Below, piece after piece: positions 24,792 to 32,639 of a DNA stretch of 64,000 nt. The number at the start of each line of letters is the position of its first letter. Positions within the stretch are counted from its first letter, which is position 1. The notes under the pieces were generated by a model. The model had not been told where the DNA came from, did not search any database, and saw only the letters and a list, made by a program, of their open reading frames with translations. Source of the DNA: AC-32 sp963765785 (GTDB lineage: Bacteria; Actinomycetota; Thermoleophilia; Gaiellales; Gaiellaceae); the NCBI GenBank assembly GCA_963765785.1, contig CAVXXW010000022.1, positions 124,001-188,000 of the forward strand. The letters run 5' to 3'. Both the position numbers and the translations under genes were made by a program.

Positions 24792-27314
24792 TTAGCTTGA
24801 GGCTCCGGCCGGAGCGGCGGCGCCCTCCTGCTGCATGACTTCTTCGACCATCCCGCGCAGCTCGGCCTCGAGCTCGGCGGACGCCTCCTCGGTCGCGCCC
24901 TCGGCATAGATGTGCACAAGCGGCTCGTCCGGATCCGGCAGCAGCTGAGCCCAGCCGCGCTCGTCGAACACCTTGATCCCGTCGAGGAGGTCGACCTCGC
25001 GGTCGCGCAGCCGTTCCGTCATCACGCGCATCACCGTCCCCTTCAGCGACCACGGGCACGGCACCTGGCGGTGGACGAGCGTGCTCGCTGGCAGCTCGGC
25101 GACGAGCTCGGAGAGCGGCCGCTCGACCGGCGCCAGGAGCTCGAGCAGCTTGCAGAGACTCGCCACGGCGTCGTAGGCGGGCAGGAACTCGGGGAAGACA
25201 TAGCCGCCGCCGACCGCGCCGGCGAAGATCACGTCGTCCTCGGCTGCCGCCTTGGTCAGATCGGCCAGCGACGCCGGTGTGCGGATCACCTCGAGGTCGC
25301 TGCCCTCCACCAGCTCGTCGACGTGGCTCGTGACCGTGATCGGGAACGCGAGCTTGCCGCGCCGCCCGTCGGAGCCCATCAGGCGCAGGAACAGGAGCAG
25401 CGTCTGCTCGACCGGGATCTCGTGGGCCTCCTCGTCGATCAGGAACAGCCGTTCGCCCGCGCGGTCGAAGACGACGCCGAGGTCGGCGCCGATCGCCGTC
25501 ACTAGCCGCTTCGCCTGGCCGACCGCCTCCCGCAGGCCCGTATGCCGCTCGCTGCCGTCGGCTGCGAAGCCATGCGCGCTGACCGCCTCGACGCCGAGCG
25601 GCCCGAGCACGAGCGGCAGCACGTACGACGTCGCCGAGTAGCCGTAGTCGACGACGATCCGGTAGCCGCGGGCCCGAATCGCCTCGCGGTCGAGGCCCGA
25701 GAGCAGGTCCTGAGCGTAGCTCTCGCGGACGCGCGCCGGGTACGTGACCGCGCCGACCGCGTTGTATGCCGCGCGGCGCAGCTCGAGCCGCGAGAAGTGC
25801 TTCTCGATCTCCTTCTGCAGCGACGCGGTCAGCTGGATGCCCGGCTGCTCGTAGAACCGGATATCGAGCATCTCGGGATCCGTGTAACTGACCCCCACGT
25901 GGAAGCCCGCGTCGTAGCTCTCGGTCTTGAGGAGATGCCTGCTGACCGCCGCCGGGAGAACGCGCAGGTCGGCCACGTCGATCCCGGTCGAGTTCAGCCC
26001 CGAGATCATCGCTCGTTTGATCATCCGGCAGGCCGCCGGCGACTCGCGGCTCGCGACCACGCGCGCGCCGCGCTTGAGCGCGGTTCCCAGAGCCGCTGCC
26101 AGGCGCACTGCCATCTCGGGCGTGAGATCGACGTTGACGAGCCCGGAGACGCCGTCCTTGCCGAACAGGTTCGAGGTCGCGCGGGACTCCCAGATCAGGC
26201 TCTCGTGGATCTGCGCGCCGGTCTCGACCTCCTTGTACGGGTAGATCCGCACGCCGGGCAGCACGGCGCTCTGGGCGCCGAGGGTGACCTCGTCGCCGAT
26301 CGCGGCGCCTTCATGGACGTGCGCGTGCGCCCGGATGTCGCAGGCACGGCCGACGACTGCCCCCTCGACACGGGCGCTGCGGCCGACGTGCGTCGCGGCG
26401 TCGATCACGGCGCGCTCCGTCCGAGCGCGCTCGAGCAGGGTCACGCTGGAGCCGAGCACCGAGTAGGGCCCGACCGACGCGTCGGCGGCAACGCGGCAGT
26501 AGTTACCGAGGTACGCCGGCCCTTCGATCGCGTCGAGGTCGTCGACCTCCACGCCCTCTCCCAGCCAGATGTTCCCGCGCAACCGGATGCCGCCGATGTC
26601 GAGTTGCACGCGCTCGTCGAGCGCGTCGAAGTTCGCCTGCCGGAACTGGTCGAGGTTGCCGATGTCCTGCCAGTAGCCGTCGAAGACGTAGCCGTAGAGC
26701 GGCCGGCCCATCTCCAGGAGCAGCGGGAAGAGCTCCTTCGAGAAGTCGTACGGGCCGTCGGTCGGCACGTGCCGCAGCACCTCGGGCTCGAGCACGTAGA
26801 TGCCGGTGTTGATCGTGTCCGAAAAGACCTGGCTCCACGACGGCTTCTCGAGGAAGCGCTCGATGCGGCCGTCCTCGTCCGTGACGACGATCCCGAACTC
26901 GAGCGGGTTCTCGACCGACTTCAGCCCAATCGTGACCGCCGCGCCCTTCTCATTGTGGAAGCGGACGAGGTCGGTCAGGTTCACGTCGCAGAGCGCGTCG
27001 CCGGAGATGACGAGGAACGTCTCGTCGAGGCGCTCGCTCGCGAGCTGCACGGAGCCGGCCGTGCCGAGCGGCGATTCCTCGACCGAGTACTCGATGTTCA
27101 CGCCGAGGGTCTCTCCGTTGCCGAAGTAGCCGCGGATCGCCTGCGGCATGAAGGCGACGGTCACGATCACGTCCTCGAGTCCGTGGCGCTTCAGCAGCTC
27201 GAGGATGTGCTCCATGCACGGCTTGCCGACGATCGGGACCATCGGCTTCGGCTGGTTGGAGGTGAGTGGCCGCAGGCGCGTCCCTTCGCCGCCGGCCATG
27301 ACGACGGCCTTCAC
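24792..27314 (-). CDS. Mannose-1-phosphate guanylyltransferase fused to a degenerate phosphomannomutase domain
   Basis: 840 residues. Residues 1-235 are a sugar-nucleotide transferase (MAGGEGTRLRPLT, nucleotide-binding; SGDALCDV, metal Asp), followed by left-handed beta-helix repeats to about 375, then a phosphohexomutase-like domain. In the latter the phosphoserine region TASHNP is replaced by GVSYTDPE and the metal loop DGDxDR by DRAGER, so mutase activity is unlikely. GTG start 27314 overlaps the pgsA stop. It should supply GDP-mannose (or a related NDP-hexose) for envelope glycans. Confidence 0.85.
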   Translation of the reverse strand: MKAVVMAGGEGTRLRPLTSNQPKPMVPIVGKPCMEHILELLKRHGLEDVIVTVAFMPQAIRGYFGNGETLGVNIEYSVEESPLGTAGSVQLASERLDETFLVISGDALCDVNLTDLVRFHNEKGAAVTIGLKSVENPLEFGIVVTDEDGRIERFLEKPSWSQVFSDTINTGIYVLEPEVLRHVPTDGPYDFSKELFPLLLEMGRPLYGYVFDGYWQDIGNLDQFRQANFDALDERVQLDIGGIRLRGNIWLGEGVEVDDLDAIEGPAYLGNYCRVAADASVGPYSVLGSSVTLLERARTERAVIDAATHVGRSARVEGAVVGRACDIRAHAHVHEGAAIGDEVTLGAQSAVLPGVRIYPYKEVETGAQIHESLIWESRATSNLFGKDGVSGLVNVDLTPEMAVRLAAALGTALKRGARVVASRESPAACRMIKRAMISGLNSTGIDVADLRVLPAAVSRHLLKTESYDAGFHVGVSYTDPEMLDIRFYEQPGIQLTASLQKEIEKHFSRLELRRAAYNAVGAVTYPARVRESYAQDLLSGLDREAIRARGYRIVVDYGYSATSYVLPLVLGPLGVEAVSAHGFAADGSERHTGLREAVGQAKRLVTAIGADLGVVFDRAGERLFLIDEEAHEIPVEQTLLLFLRLMGSDGRRGKLAFPITVTSHVDELVEGSDLEVIRTPASLADLTKAAAEDDVIFAGAVGGGYVFPEFLPAYDAVASLCKLLELLAPVERPLSELVAELPASTLVHRQVPCPWSLKGTVMRVMTERLRDREVDLLDGIKVFDERGWAQLLPDPDEPLVHIYAEGATEEASAELEAELRGMVEEVMQQEGAAAPAGASS

Positions 27315-27859
27315 GTCCGCACCTCCCGCTTCGCCTTGCGCAGGTAGCCGACAAGCGAGACGACGGCCAGACCGACGCCGGCCCAGAAGATCCACAGCGG
27401 CCACTCGGTGCCTTCGCTAGTGCACATCACGAAGGCCAGCGACGCGTAGAGCAGCCACGTCGCCGCCTTGCCGGCGAGGTTGACGGAGAACTCGTAACCG
27501 CGGCCCACGACGAGCTTGTACCCGGCAACGAGCGCGACGTCACGCAACGGGATCGCGAGCGCGATCCACGGCAGGCGGCCTGCGTGCCAGAGAAGGATCA
27601 CGGCGGCGTCGATCATCAGCCGGTCGGCGAGCGGGTCGGCCACCTTGCCGAAGCTGGACTCGACCCGCCAGCGGCGCGCGAGCCAACCGTCGACCTGGTC
27701 CGTGATCGCCGCTACGCCGAAAACGATCGCCGCCGGCCAGCTGTGACCGCCGTCGGAGGTGACGATCAGCGCGACGAAGATCGGGATCAGCAGGAGCCGC
27801 ACCAGCGTCAGTGCGTTGGGGATCTGCGCTACCGGGGCTGGAACCGCACGTGTCGCCAC
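27311..27859 (-). CDS. pgsA: CDP-diacylglycerol-glycerol-3-phosphate 3-phosphatidyltransferase (PgsA-like)
   Basis: 182-residue membrane enzyme of the CDP-alcohol phosphotransferase family. The full signature DG-x2-AR-x8-G-x3-D-x3-D is present (DGWLARRW ... GKVADPLAD) between the first two of about five transmembrane helices. It most likely makes phosphatidylglycerol phosphate; a phosphatidylinositol- or cardiolipin-type specificity is possible. GTG start 27859, divergent from the hutF-like gene with only 17 bp between starts. Confidence 0.85.
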   Translation of the reverse strand: MATRAVPAPVAQIPNALTLVRLLLIPIFVALIVTSDGGHSWPAAIVFGVAAITDQVDGWLARRWRVESSFGKVADPLADRLMIDAAVILLWHAGRLPWIALAIPLRDVALVAGYKLVVGRGYEFSVNLAGKAATWLLYASLAFVMCTSEGTEWPLWIFWAGVGLAVVSLVGYLRKAKREVRT

Positions 27860-27876
27860 GATGGAAGGATACGGCG

Positions 27877-28884
27877 ATGGCCGAGAAGCTCCCGCTGCCT
27901 GGTTTCGTCAACGCCCATTCGCACGCGTTCCAGCGCGCCTTGCGCGGCCGCACCGAGGGCGACGACTTCTGGGGTTGGCGCGACGCGATGCTCGCTCTCG
28001 CCGAGCGCCTGAGCGTCGAGCAGGTGCGCGCGGGCTATGTCCAGGTCTACCGCGAGATGCTGGACGCCGGCTACCGCGTGGTCGGAGAGTTCCACTACCT
28101 CGGCCTCGCGGAGGCTCACGCCGCCGTTGAGGCGGCCGCCGAGGCCGGGATCGAGCTCGTGCTGCTGCTCGCCGCTTACGGGCGCGGCGGAATCGAGCGC
28201 TTTCGGCAGGAGTCGCCCGCCGACTACCTCTCCCAGCTCGAGGCGGTCCGGGAGACGGGCGTCCGAGTCGGCCTTGCCCCCCACTCCGTCCGCGCCTGCC
28301 CGCGGGGCTGGCTCGAGGAGCTCGGGCGATACGCGGCTGCCGAGGAGCTGCCACTGCACGTCCACGCCGACGAGCAGCCGCGCGAGATCGAGGAGTGCCT
28401 CGCCGAACACGGCCTTCGCCCGCTCGAGCTACTGGCGGAGACGGGCTGCCTGGGGCCGCACACGACCGTCGTGCACGGGACGCACGCCGACGCACACGAG
28501 CTCGACCTGCTCGGGGACGCGGGTGCCCGCGTGTGCATCTGCCCGACGACGGAGGCGAACCTGGGCGACGGCTTCGCGCCGGTCGGGGAGCTCTGCGCGC
28601 GCGGCATCGGCGTCTGCATCGGCTCGGACTCGAACGTGCGCATCGACCCGCTCGAGGAGCTGCGTGAGCTCGAGGGGATTGCCCGCCGCCGCGCCGGCAG
28701 GCGCAACGTCGTCTCCGTCTCGACGCTCCTGTGCTTCGGCGCCGACGAGGGCGCCGCCTCGCTTGGCGTGTCAACGTGGCCGGAGGCGGAGGTCGACCTC
28801 GAGCATCCGTCGCTCGCGGGCGTGGAGCCGCAGAACGTGCATGCCGCGCTCGTCTTCGGCTGCTCGGCGGATGTCTTCGTGTGA
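27877..28884 (+). CDS. Amidohydrolase, formimidoylglutamate deiminase (HutF)-like
   Basis: 335 residues from ATG 27877 (AAGGA site upstream). Metal ligands are visible as FVNAHSHAFQRAL (H14, H16), HVHADEQ, VVHGTHAD and GSDSNVRIDPLEEL. The NAHSHAFQRA and SNVRID signatures match HutF, which deaminates N-formimino-glutamate in histidine breakdown. No other hut gene is adjacent, so the assignment of substrate is tentative. Confidence 0.75.
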   Translation: MAEKLPLPGFVNAHSHAFQRALRGRTEGDDFWGWRDAMLALAERLSVEQVRAGYVQVYREMLDAGYRVVGEFHYLGLAEAHAAVEAAAEAGIELVLLLAAYGRGGIERFRQESPADYLSQLEAVRETGVRVGLAPHSVRACPRGWLEELGRYAAAEELPLHVHADEQPREIEECLAEHGLRPLELLAETGCLGPHTTVVHGTHADAHELDLLGDAGARVCICPTTEANLGDGFAPVGELCARGIGVCIGSDSNVRIDPLEELRELEGIARRRAGRRNVVSVSTLLCFGADEGAASLGVSTWPEAEVDLEHPSLAGVEPQNVHAALVFGCSADVFV

Positions 28885-28987
28885 CGGTGAGCCTCGGCGC
28901 CGGCTGCTGCGGGAAGGCCGCGACGATACTCGGGGTGCGACCGGATGCGACGCTGTCTCCGCCGGGCAAGACTCGGCGCAGGAGGCG

Positions 28988-30037
28988 ATGTACGCGGCCA
29001 CGCACCTGACGACCGAGAGGGCGCCGCCGGCGCTCGCTGGTCTCCTCCGCCGCCCGCCACTCGAGCTCGACACCGCGGCCTTGCGCTGGCAGCGCGCCCT
29101 CGACGCCGCCGGGGCCGCGCTCACGGCCGAGGCTGGGACGCTCCCAGTAGCGGAACTGGGTCGGCGGCACTCGGCGCTCGCGCAGGAGCGCGTAGCTGCA
29201 GCATCCGCACTCGTCGGACTTGCACGGACGGCGCAGGTCCACCCTGCGCCGTGGCTCGCGCCCGTGCCCGTCACGCACGAGCTGGTCGGCCTACGCCCCG
29301 AGGTCGAGGCCTGCATCTTTGACCTCGACGGCGTGCTCAGCGACAGCGGCATCCTCCACGCCATGGCGTGGGCGCACGTCTTCGACGACTTCCTCCAGCA
29401 GCACGCCCAGCGCGCACAGTGGACCTTCATCCGCTTCGACCGCGATGCCGACTACCGCGCCTTCCTCGACGGCCGCCCGCGGCTGGAGGGCGTCAAGGCG
29501 TTCCTCGCCAGCCGGGGCATCCGGCTGCCCGAAGGGCGACCCAGCGACCCTGTCGGCGCCGCGACGGCTTACGGCCTCGCGCGTCACAAGCAGGAAGCAT
29601 TGGCCGGCAGGCTCCACACGCGCGGCGTCGCCGCCCTCCCGGGTGCGCGCCGCTACCTCGAAGCGACCGGTCACGCCGGCCTCGCGCGCGCGGTCGTCTC
29701 GGCCAGCGCCAGCACAGACTGGATGCTCGAGCTCACCGGGCTTTCCTCCCTCGTCGAGACGCGCGTGGACGCCGCCGCGATTCACGAGGAGGGTCTCCGC
29801 TCTCGCCCGGACCCAGACCTGCTGCTCAGCGCATGCCGCCGGATCGGCGTGAGGCCCAGCCAGGCGGTGAGCTTCACGCACAGCCCTTCCGGCGTCGCCG
29901 CCGGTCGCGCCGCGGGCGTCACCGTGGTCGGCATTGGTGATCCTCCGGATCAGGAAGTCCTGGAGGGCCTCGGCGCACACCGAGTCGCCTCTTCGCTCGC
30001 GTCCCTCCTCGCCCCAAACCTCCTGGGCAGTTCCTAG
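28988..30037 (+). CDS. HAD-superfamily hydrolase (beta-phosphoglucomutase-like) with N-terminal extension
   Basis: 349 residues from ATG 28988, with AGGAGG six bases upstream. The nucleophile motif ACIFDLDGVLSDSG sits near residue 110, after about 105 residues of unrecognised, mostly helical sequence. HAD motif II (VVSASAST) and motifs III/IV (RPDPDLLL, FTHSPSGVAAGRAAG) follow. The usual acidic motif IV (EDS) is replaced by THS, so metal binding may be altered. Closest in layout to beta-phosphoglucomutase enzymes encoded with trehalose/maltose phosphorylases, which are not present here. Confidence 0.75.
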   Translation: MYAATHLTTERAPPALAGLLRRPPLELDTAALRWQRALDAAGAALTAEAGTLPVAELGRRHSALAQERVAAASALVGLARTAQVHPAPWLAPVPVTHELVGLRPEVEACIFDLDGVLSDSGILHAMAWAHVFDDFLQQHAQRAQWTFIRFDRDADYRAFLDGRPRLEGVKAFLASRGIRLPEGRPSDPVGAATAYGLARHKQEALAGRLHTRGVAALPGARRYLEATGHAGLARAVVSASASTDWMLELTGLSSLVETRVDAAAIHEEGLRSRPDPDLLLSACRRIGVRPSQAVSFTHSPSGVAAGRAAGVTVVGIGDPPDQEVLEGLGAHRVASSLASLLAPNLLGSS

Positions 30038-30096
30038 AGGCCGTCCGCCTGAGCCGGGCCGCCGTTTCGGCTGACCAGCTAAGCTGCGAAACCGAA

Positions 30097-30171
30097 CGGG
30101 GCGTGGCGCAGCCTGGTTAGCGCGCTAGTCTGGGGGACTAGAGGTCCCGAGTTCAAATCTCGGCGCCCCGA
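30097..30171 (+). tRNA. tRNA-Pro (anticodon GGG)
   Basis: Cloverleaf read directly: acceptor 30097-30103 with 30164-30170, D stem GCGC/GCGC, anticodon stem CTAGT/ACTAG with loop CTGGGGG (anticodon GGG), T stem CCGAG/CTCGG with loop TTCAAAT, discriminator A at 30171, no encoded CCA. Its 3' 45 bases are the left attachment repeat of the integrated element, so the 3' half of this gene was supplied by the element. Confidence 0.95.
30127..30171 (+). repeat. attL: 45-bp direct repeat in the 3' half of tRNA-Pro
   Basis: Identical over all 45 bases to 40178-40222. It covers the anticodon loop, variable loop, T arm, acceptor 3' strand and discriminator, the segment tyrosine integrases typically duplicate when they insert into tRNA genes. 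Confidence 0.95.
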
Positions 30172-30178
30172 CTAAGAG

Positions 30179-30204
30179 AAAGCCCCGCAAATGCGCGGGC
30201 TTTT
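30179..30204 (+). terminator. Intrinsic terminator of tRNA-Pro (element-borne copy)
   Basis: AAAGCCCCGC pairs with GCGCGGGCTTT around an AAAT loop (one bulge), followed by TTTT. A similar hairpin follows attR at 40229-40252, so the element carries its own replacement tRNA 3' end plus terminator. Confidence 0.75.
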
Positions 30205-30240
30205 CCGTAAGCCGAAAGTAGCTGCGGCCGTAACGCTCAG

Positions 30241-30267
30241 CCGTTGCCAGCTAGTTGCCAGAACGTC
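30241..30267 (+). repeat. Left arm-type repeat (candidate integrase arm site)
   Basis: A 27-bp sequence containing GTTGCCAG twice at 11-bp spacing (30243-30250, 30254-30261). It matches 40039-40065 at 25 of 27 positions in the same orientation. The copies lie 70 bp inside attL and 113 bp inside attR, as expected for arm-binding sites of a tyrosine integrase. Confidence 0.7.
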
Positions 30268-30600
30268 GCTCTACGGTGCCCTTGGCGCCACTGATAGGCG
30301 ATGGATTGCCGTCCGCGGTGCTGATTGCGTAGTTACCGGCTCGCAGATGCCGAGTCGTGCTTGTGTGCGTGCCTGCCGGTACTTCATCGGACGCTCAGAA
30401 TGCAACGGGCCGGCCTGGTGGTGGACGAGGTCAGCCGAAAGACACGCCGAAGGTCGACGCTCTGGCAGACCGTGGTCCTCGATCCGACGAAATACGCTTC
30501 GCTACGCTCGAATCGAGGTCGATGATCGCAGGTAGCCGCGACCGCGGCGGTCACCGCAGCAACGACTCCGATCGCGATGCATGCCACGAATGGTTCGCAT

Positions 30601-31652
30601 TCACAACGCGTCCTCCTTTCTTGCTGACTTCGCGTCGAACGCATCCAGCGCCCCGCGTCCGCGCTCGATCGCGTCGGGCAGCAGGTGCCCGTAGGTCTTC
30701 TCGATCTGCAGCACGCTCGTTCCGGCCATGCGCGCGATCTCGAAGGTGGCGATGCCGGCGGCGATGCACTCGCTGATGAAGGTGTGCCGCAGCGCGTAGG
30801 GCTTGCGGTAGTCGAGCCCTGCCGCCGTGAGCGCAGGCTTCCACTCGTCCCGGCGCCAGTTGTGCAGGTTCAGGTGGCCGCCGCGCTTGCCGGGGAAGAG
30901 GAGCGGCGTGTCGATCCGCACCGGCAACTCCTCGAGCGCATCGAGCACGCGGGCACGCAGCGGAACGACTCGCGGCACGCTGTCCGGCGTCTTGCCGCGC
31001 TCGTGGACGGCGCCGCCGACGTAGACGCGGCGGACGTGCAGGACGCGCGCGCGCCTTGTCGACGTCGCGCCGCTCGAGCGCGAGCCACTCTTCCGGGCGC
31101 AGGCCGGTGCCGGCCGCGATCAGCGGCAACGGCGAGCCGAGCTCGACGGCGATCGCGTCGACTTCCTCCGGGCTGAAGATCTCGACCGGCGCCCGGCGCG
31201 GCTCCGGGTTGTCGATCTTGCGGGCGGCGTTCTCGGTCACGTAGCCGCACTCGACCGCGTAGTTCAGGACCTGCCGGAACGCCTTGATCGCGAGCCAGCG
31301 CGTACCCGGCGAGAGTCGCCTCGGCCACGCCTTCAACTCCGAGATCGGCAGGCGGTCGATTCGCTCGCTCGCCGAACTTGGCCGTGACGTGCTTGAGGTT
31401 CGCGGTCAGGGTGGCGACCGAGCCCGGCTCGCGATCGTACTGCTCGAGGAACTCGTCGACCAACTCCTGCACGGTCAGGTCACGGCGCTCGGGCTGCTCG
31501 ATCTCCTCGAGCTTCGCCTTCAGCGCGTTGCGCGCCTCGGTCTTTGTTTCGAAGCCGCCCTTGCTGCGGCGGATGCCTTCGGCGTCGAAGTACCTGATCG
31601 CCCAGGCTCGGCCGGCGTTCTTGAAGACGGTGCCTCCCTGCTTAGCGGGCAT
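30601..31652 (-). pseudogene. int: Tyrosine recombinase (integrase) broken by two frameshifts
   Basis: Translation must change frame twice to give a normal integrase of about 350 residues. The N-terminal arm-binding part (GTVFKNAGRAWAIRYFDAEG) runs to about 31361. The SAM-like and first catalytic part (ISELKAW, then GTGLRPEEWLAL with the first Arg) uses a second frame to about 31050. The C-terminal part (YALRHTFISE, then EKTYGHLL with the nucleophile Tyr) uses a third frame to the TGA at 30601. Each break looks like one extra base, near 31360 and in the GC-alternating run 31046-31056. It adjoins attL, as expected. Confidence 0.85.
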
Positions 31653-31830
31653 CGTTCTTCCCTTCCTTCTCGGCGATGATCTGATGGACGCGCGTCGGGC
31701 TCACGCTTGCGGCCTCGGCAATCGCGCGCATCGTCTGGCCCTCCTGATGGGCCTTGCGGATGGCCTCACGCCATGCCTGCTCGGCCCGCGCACGCTGCGC
31801 GGTGGCGCGCTGCACCTGCGACAGAGTCAT
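31642..31830 (-). CDS. Small helix-turn-helix protein (62 aa)
   Basis: ATG 31830 has AAGGAG at ideal distance. The protein has a helical, Gln/Arg-rich N-terminus and an HTH of the form TMRAIAEAASVSPTRVHQII near residues 33-52, similar to sigma-70 region 4 or resolvase-type HTH domains. The end overlaps the integrase start, so the two are probably coupled. A regulatory or accessory recombination role is likely; no exact family recognised. Confidence 0.65.
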   Translation of the reverse strand: MTLSQVQRATAQRARAEQAWREAIRKAHQEGQTMRAIAEAASVSPTRVHQIIAEKEGKNDAR

Positions 31831-31862
31831 CTCGCTCCTTCGTCGGTTCTCTGTTCAGCAAA

Positions 31863-32069
31863 CTAAACAATGCTCCTGGGCTTGTCAAGTTTCCTGAACG
31901 GTTGCGCGTCTGGCCTCCCGGCGGCCAGAACTTCCTCGAGGTCGAAGCGGACCGCGCGGCCGAACTTGAAGCCTGGCAGCTCGCCGCGCTCCCACTTGTC
32001 GAGGATCGTCGCCGGCGCCAGGCCTAGGTAGTCGGCGAGCTCGCGGGCGGTCAGGAGGCGATCGCTCAC
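31863..32069 (-). CDS. Excisionase-like helix-turn-helix protein (HTH_17)
   Basis: 68 residues beginning LLTARELADYLGLAPATILDKWERGELPGFKFGRAVRF in shape: the MerR-like winged helix of the HTH_17/AlpA/excisionase group. GTG start 32069 overlaps the upstream stop by four bases. Its place directly before the HTH and integrase genes suggests it directs excision, though such proteins also act as transcription regulators of elements. Confidence 0.75.
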   Translation of the reverse strand: MSDRLLTARELADYLGLAPATILDKWERGELPGFKFGRAVRFDLEEVLAAGRPDAQPFRKLDKPRSIV

Positions 32070-32371
32070 GCGGCGCTCTCCGGGTTCCTGAGCGCCTGCC
32101 GGAGCTCGAGCAGCGCCTCATACTCGCCGCGAAACGAGCCAGGGCGGGCATTCCGGCGGCGCCGGGAGCGAACCGAGACCGCAGGAGCGCTCCTAGCGGA
32201 CTGCGGGGGCTCGGCGCGGTCATCTGGATCTCCGCATTCGGCCTCGAGCGCAAGCCACGGCACCTCATGCGCGAGCCGCTGCCATGCGCGGGTCTCCGGG
32301 CTCGAGCAATGCCGGTGCCGGCCGCGGTTGCCGTGGCGGGCTGAGCGGGACGGCGGGAGACGCTCGCTCAC
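32066..32371 (-). CDS. Element hypothetical protein (101 aa)
   Basis: GTG 32371 to TGA 32066-32068, coupled by GTGA overlaps to both neighbours. The sequence is Arg-, Pro- and Ser-rich, with a short helical C-terminus (YEALLELRQALRN). The tight overlaps are the main evidence that it is translated. No family recognised. Confidence 0.5.
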   Translation of the reverse strand: MSERLPPSRSARHGNRGRHRHCSSPETRAWQRLAHEVPWLALEAECGDPDDRAEPPQSARSAPAVSVRSRRRRNARPGSFRGEYEALLELRQALRNPESAA

Positions 32372-32625
32372 GCCGCGAGCCTCTGCTTCAGACGGGCGCT
32401 GTTGTTCAGCATGTACCGCGGATGCCAGTTGAGCGGCACGTCGGTGAAGTCGGCGCGTCTGAGCCGGCGTCCCAACCGCGTCTCGAGGCAGCCGATGCAG
32501 AGCATCCCGTCGACCGACAAGGGCCAGAGTTCGTCCCGAACCATGTAGTACTCGCCCACCTCGAATGTCGACACTCCGCAGTCGAGACAGAGGTCGACCG
32601 CAGCCATAAACAGCGCCTCCCGCAT
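32368..32625 (-). CDS. Element protein with CxxC pair, phage-associated type (85 aa)
   Basis: ATG 32625 is chosen over ATG 32655 because GGAG lies nine bases upstream. The protein reads CLDCG at its start and CIGCLE in the middle with YYMVRDELW between, then LGRRLRRADFTDVPLNW. This pattern resembles small cysteine-pair proteins seen in actinobacteriophages and related elements, whose function is unknown. Two CxxC pairs suggest a bound zinc. Confidence 0.7.
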   Translation of the reverse strand: MREALFMAAVDLCLDCGVSTFEVGEYYMVRDELWPLSVDGMLCIGCLETRLGRRLRRADFTDVPLNWHPRYMLNNSARLKQRLAA

Positions 32626-32639
32626 CGCTCGCCGCTCCC

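Larger units (their letters stand above)
30172..30600. other. Element left-end non-coding region (attP side of integrase)
   Basis: 429 bp between attL and the integrase stop without a supportable gene. It holds the tRNA terminator hairpin (30179-30204), the arm-type repeat (30241-30267) and lower-GC sequence than the flanking chromosome. Short frames on the minus strand just after the integrase stop encode one hydrophobic stretch but lack a convincing start. Confidence 0.6.

Noticed and set aside
25542..27347. 600-residue plus-strand open frame across the pyrophosphorylase fusion
   Set aside because: Composition is typical antisense shadow (DRV/RADR-rich); the minus strand encodes clear catalytic domains over the whole span.
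30384..30644. Small membrane peptide gene beside the integrase stop
   Set aside because: One hydrophobic stretch exists, but start codon and ribosome site belong to the integrase 3' end and the remaining sequence looks non-coding.
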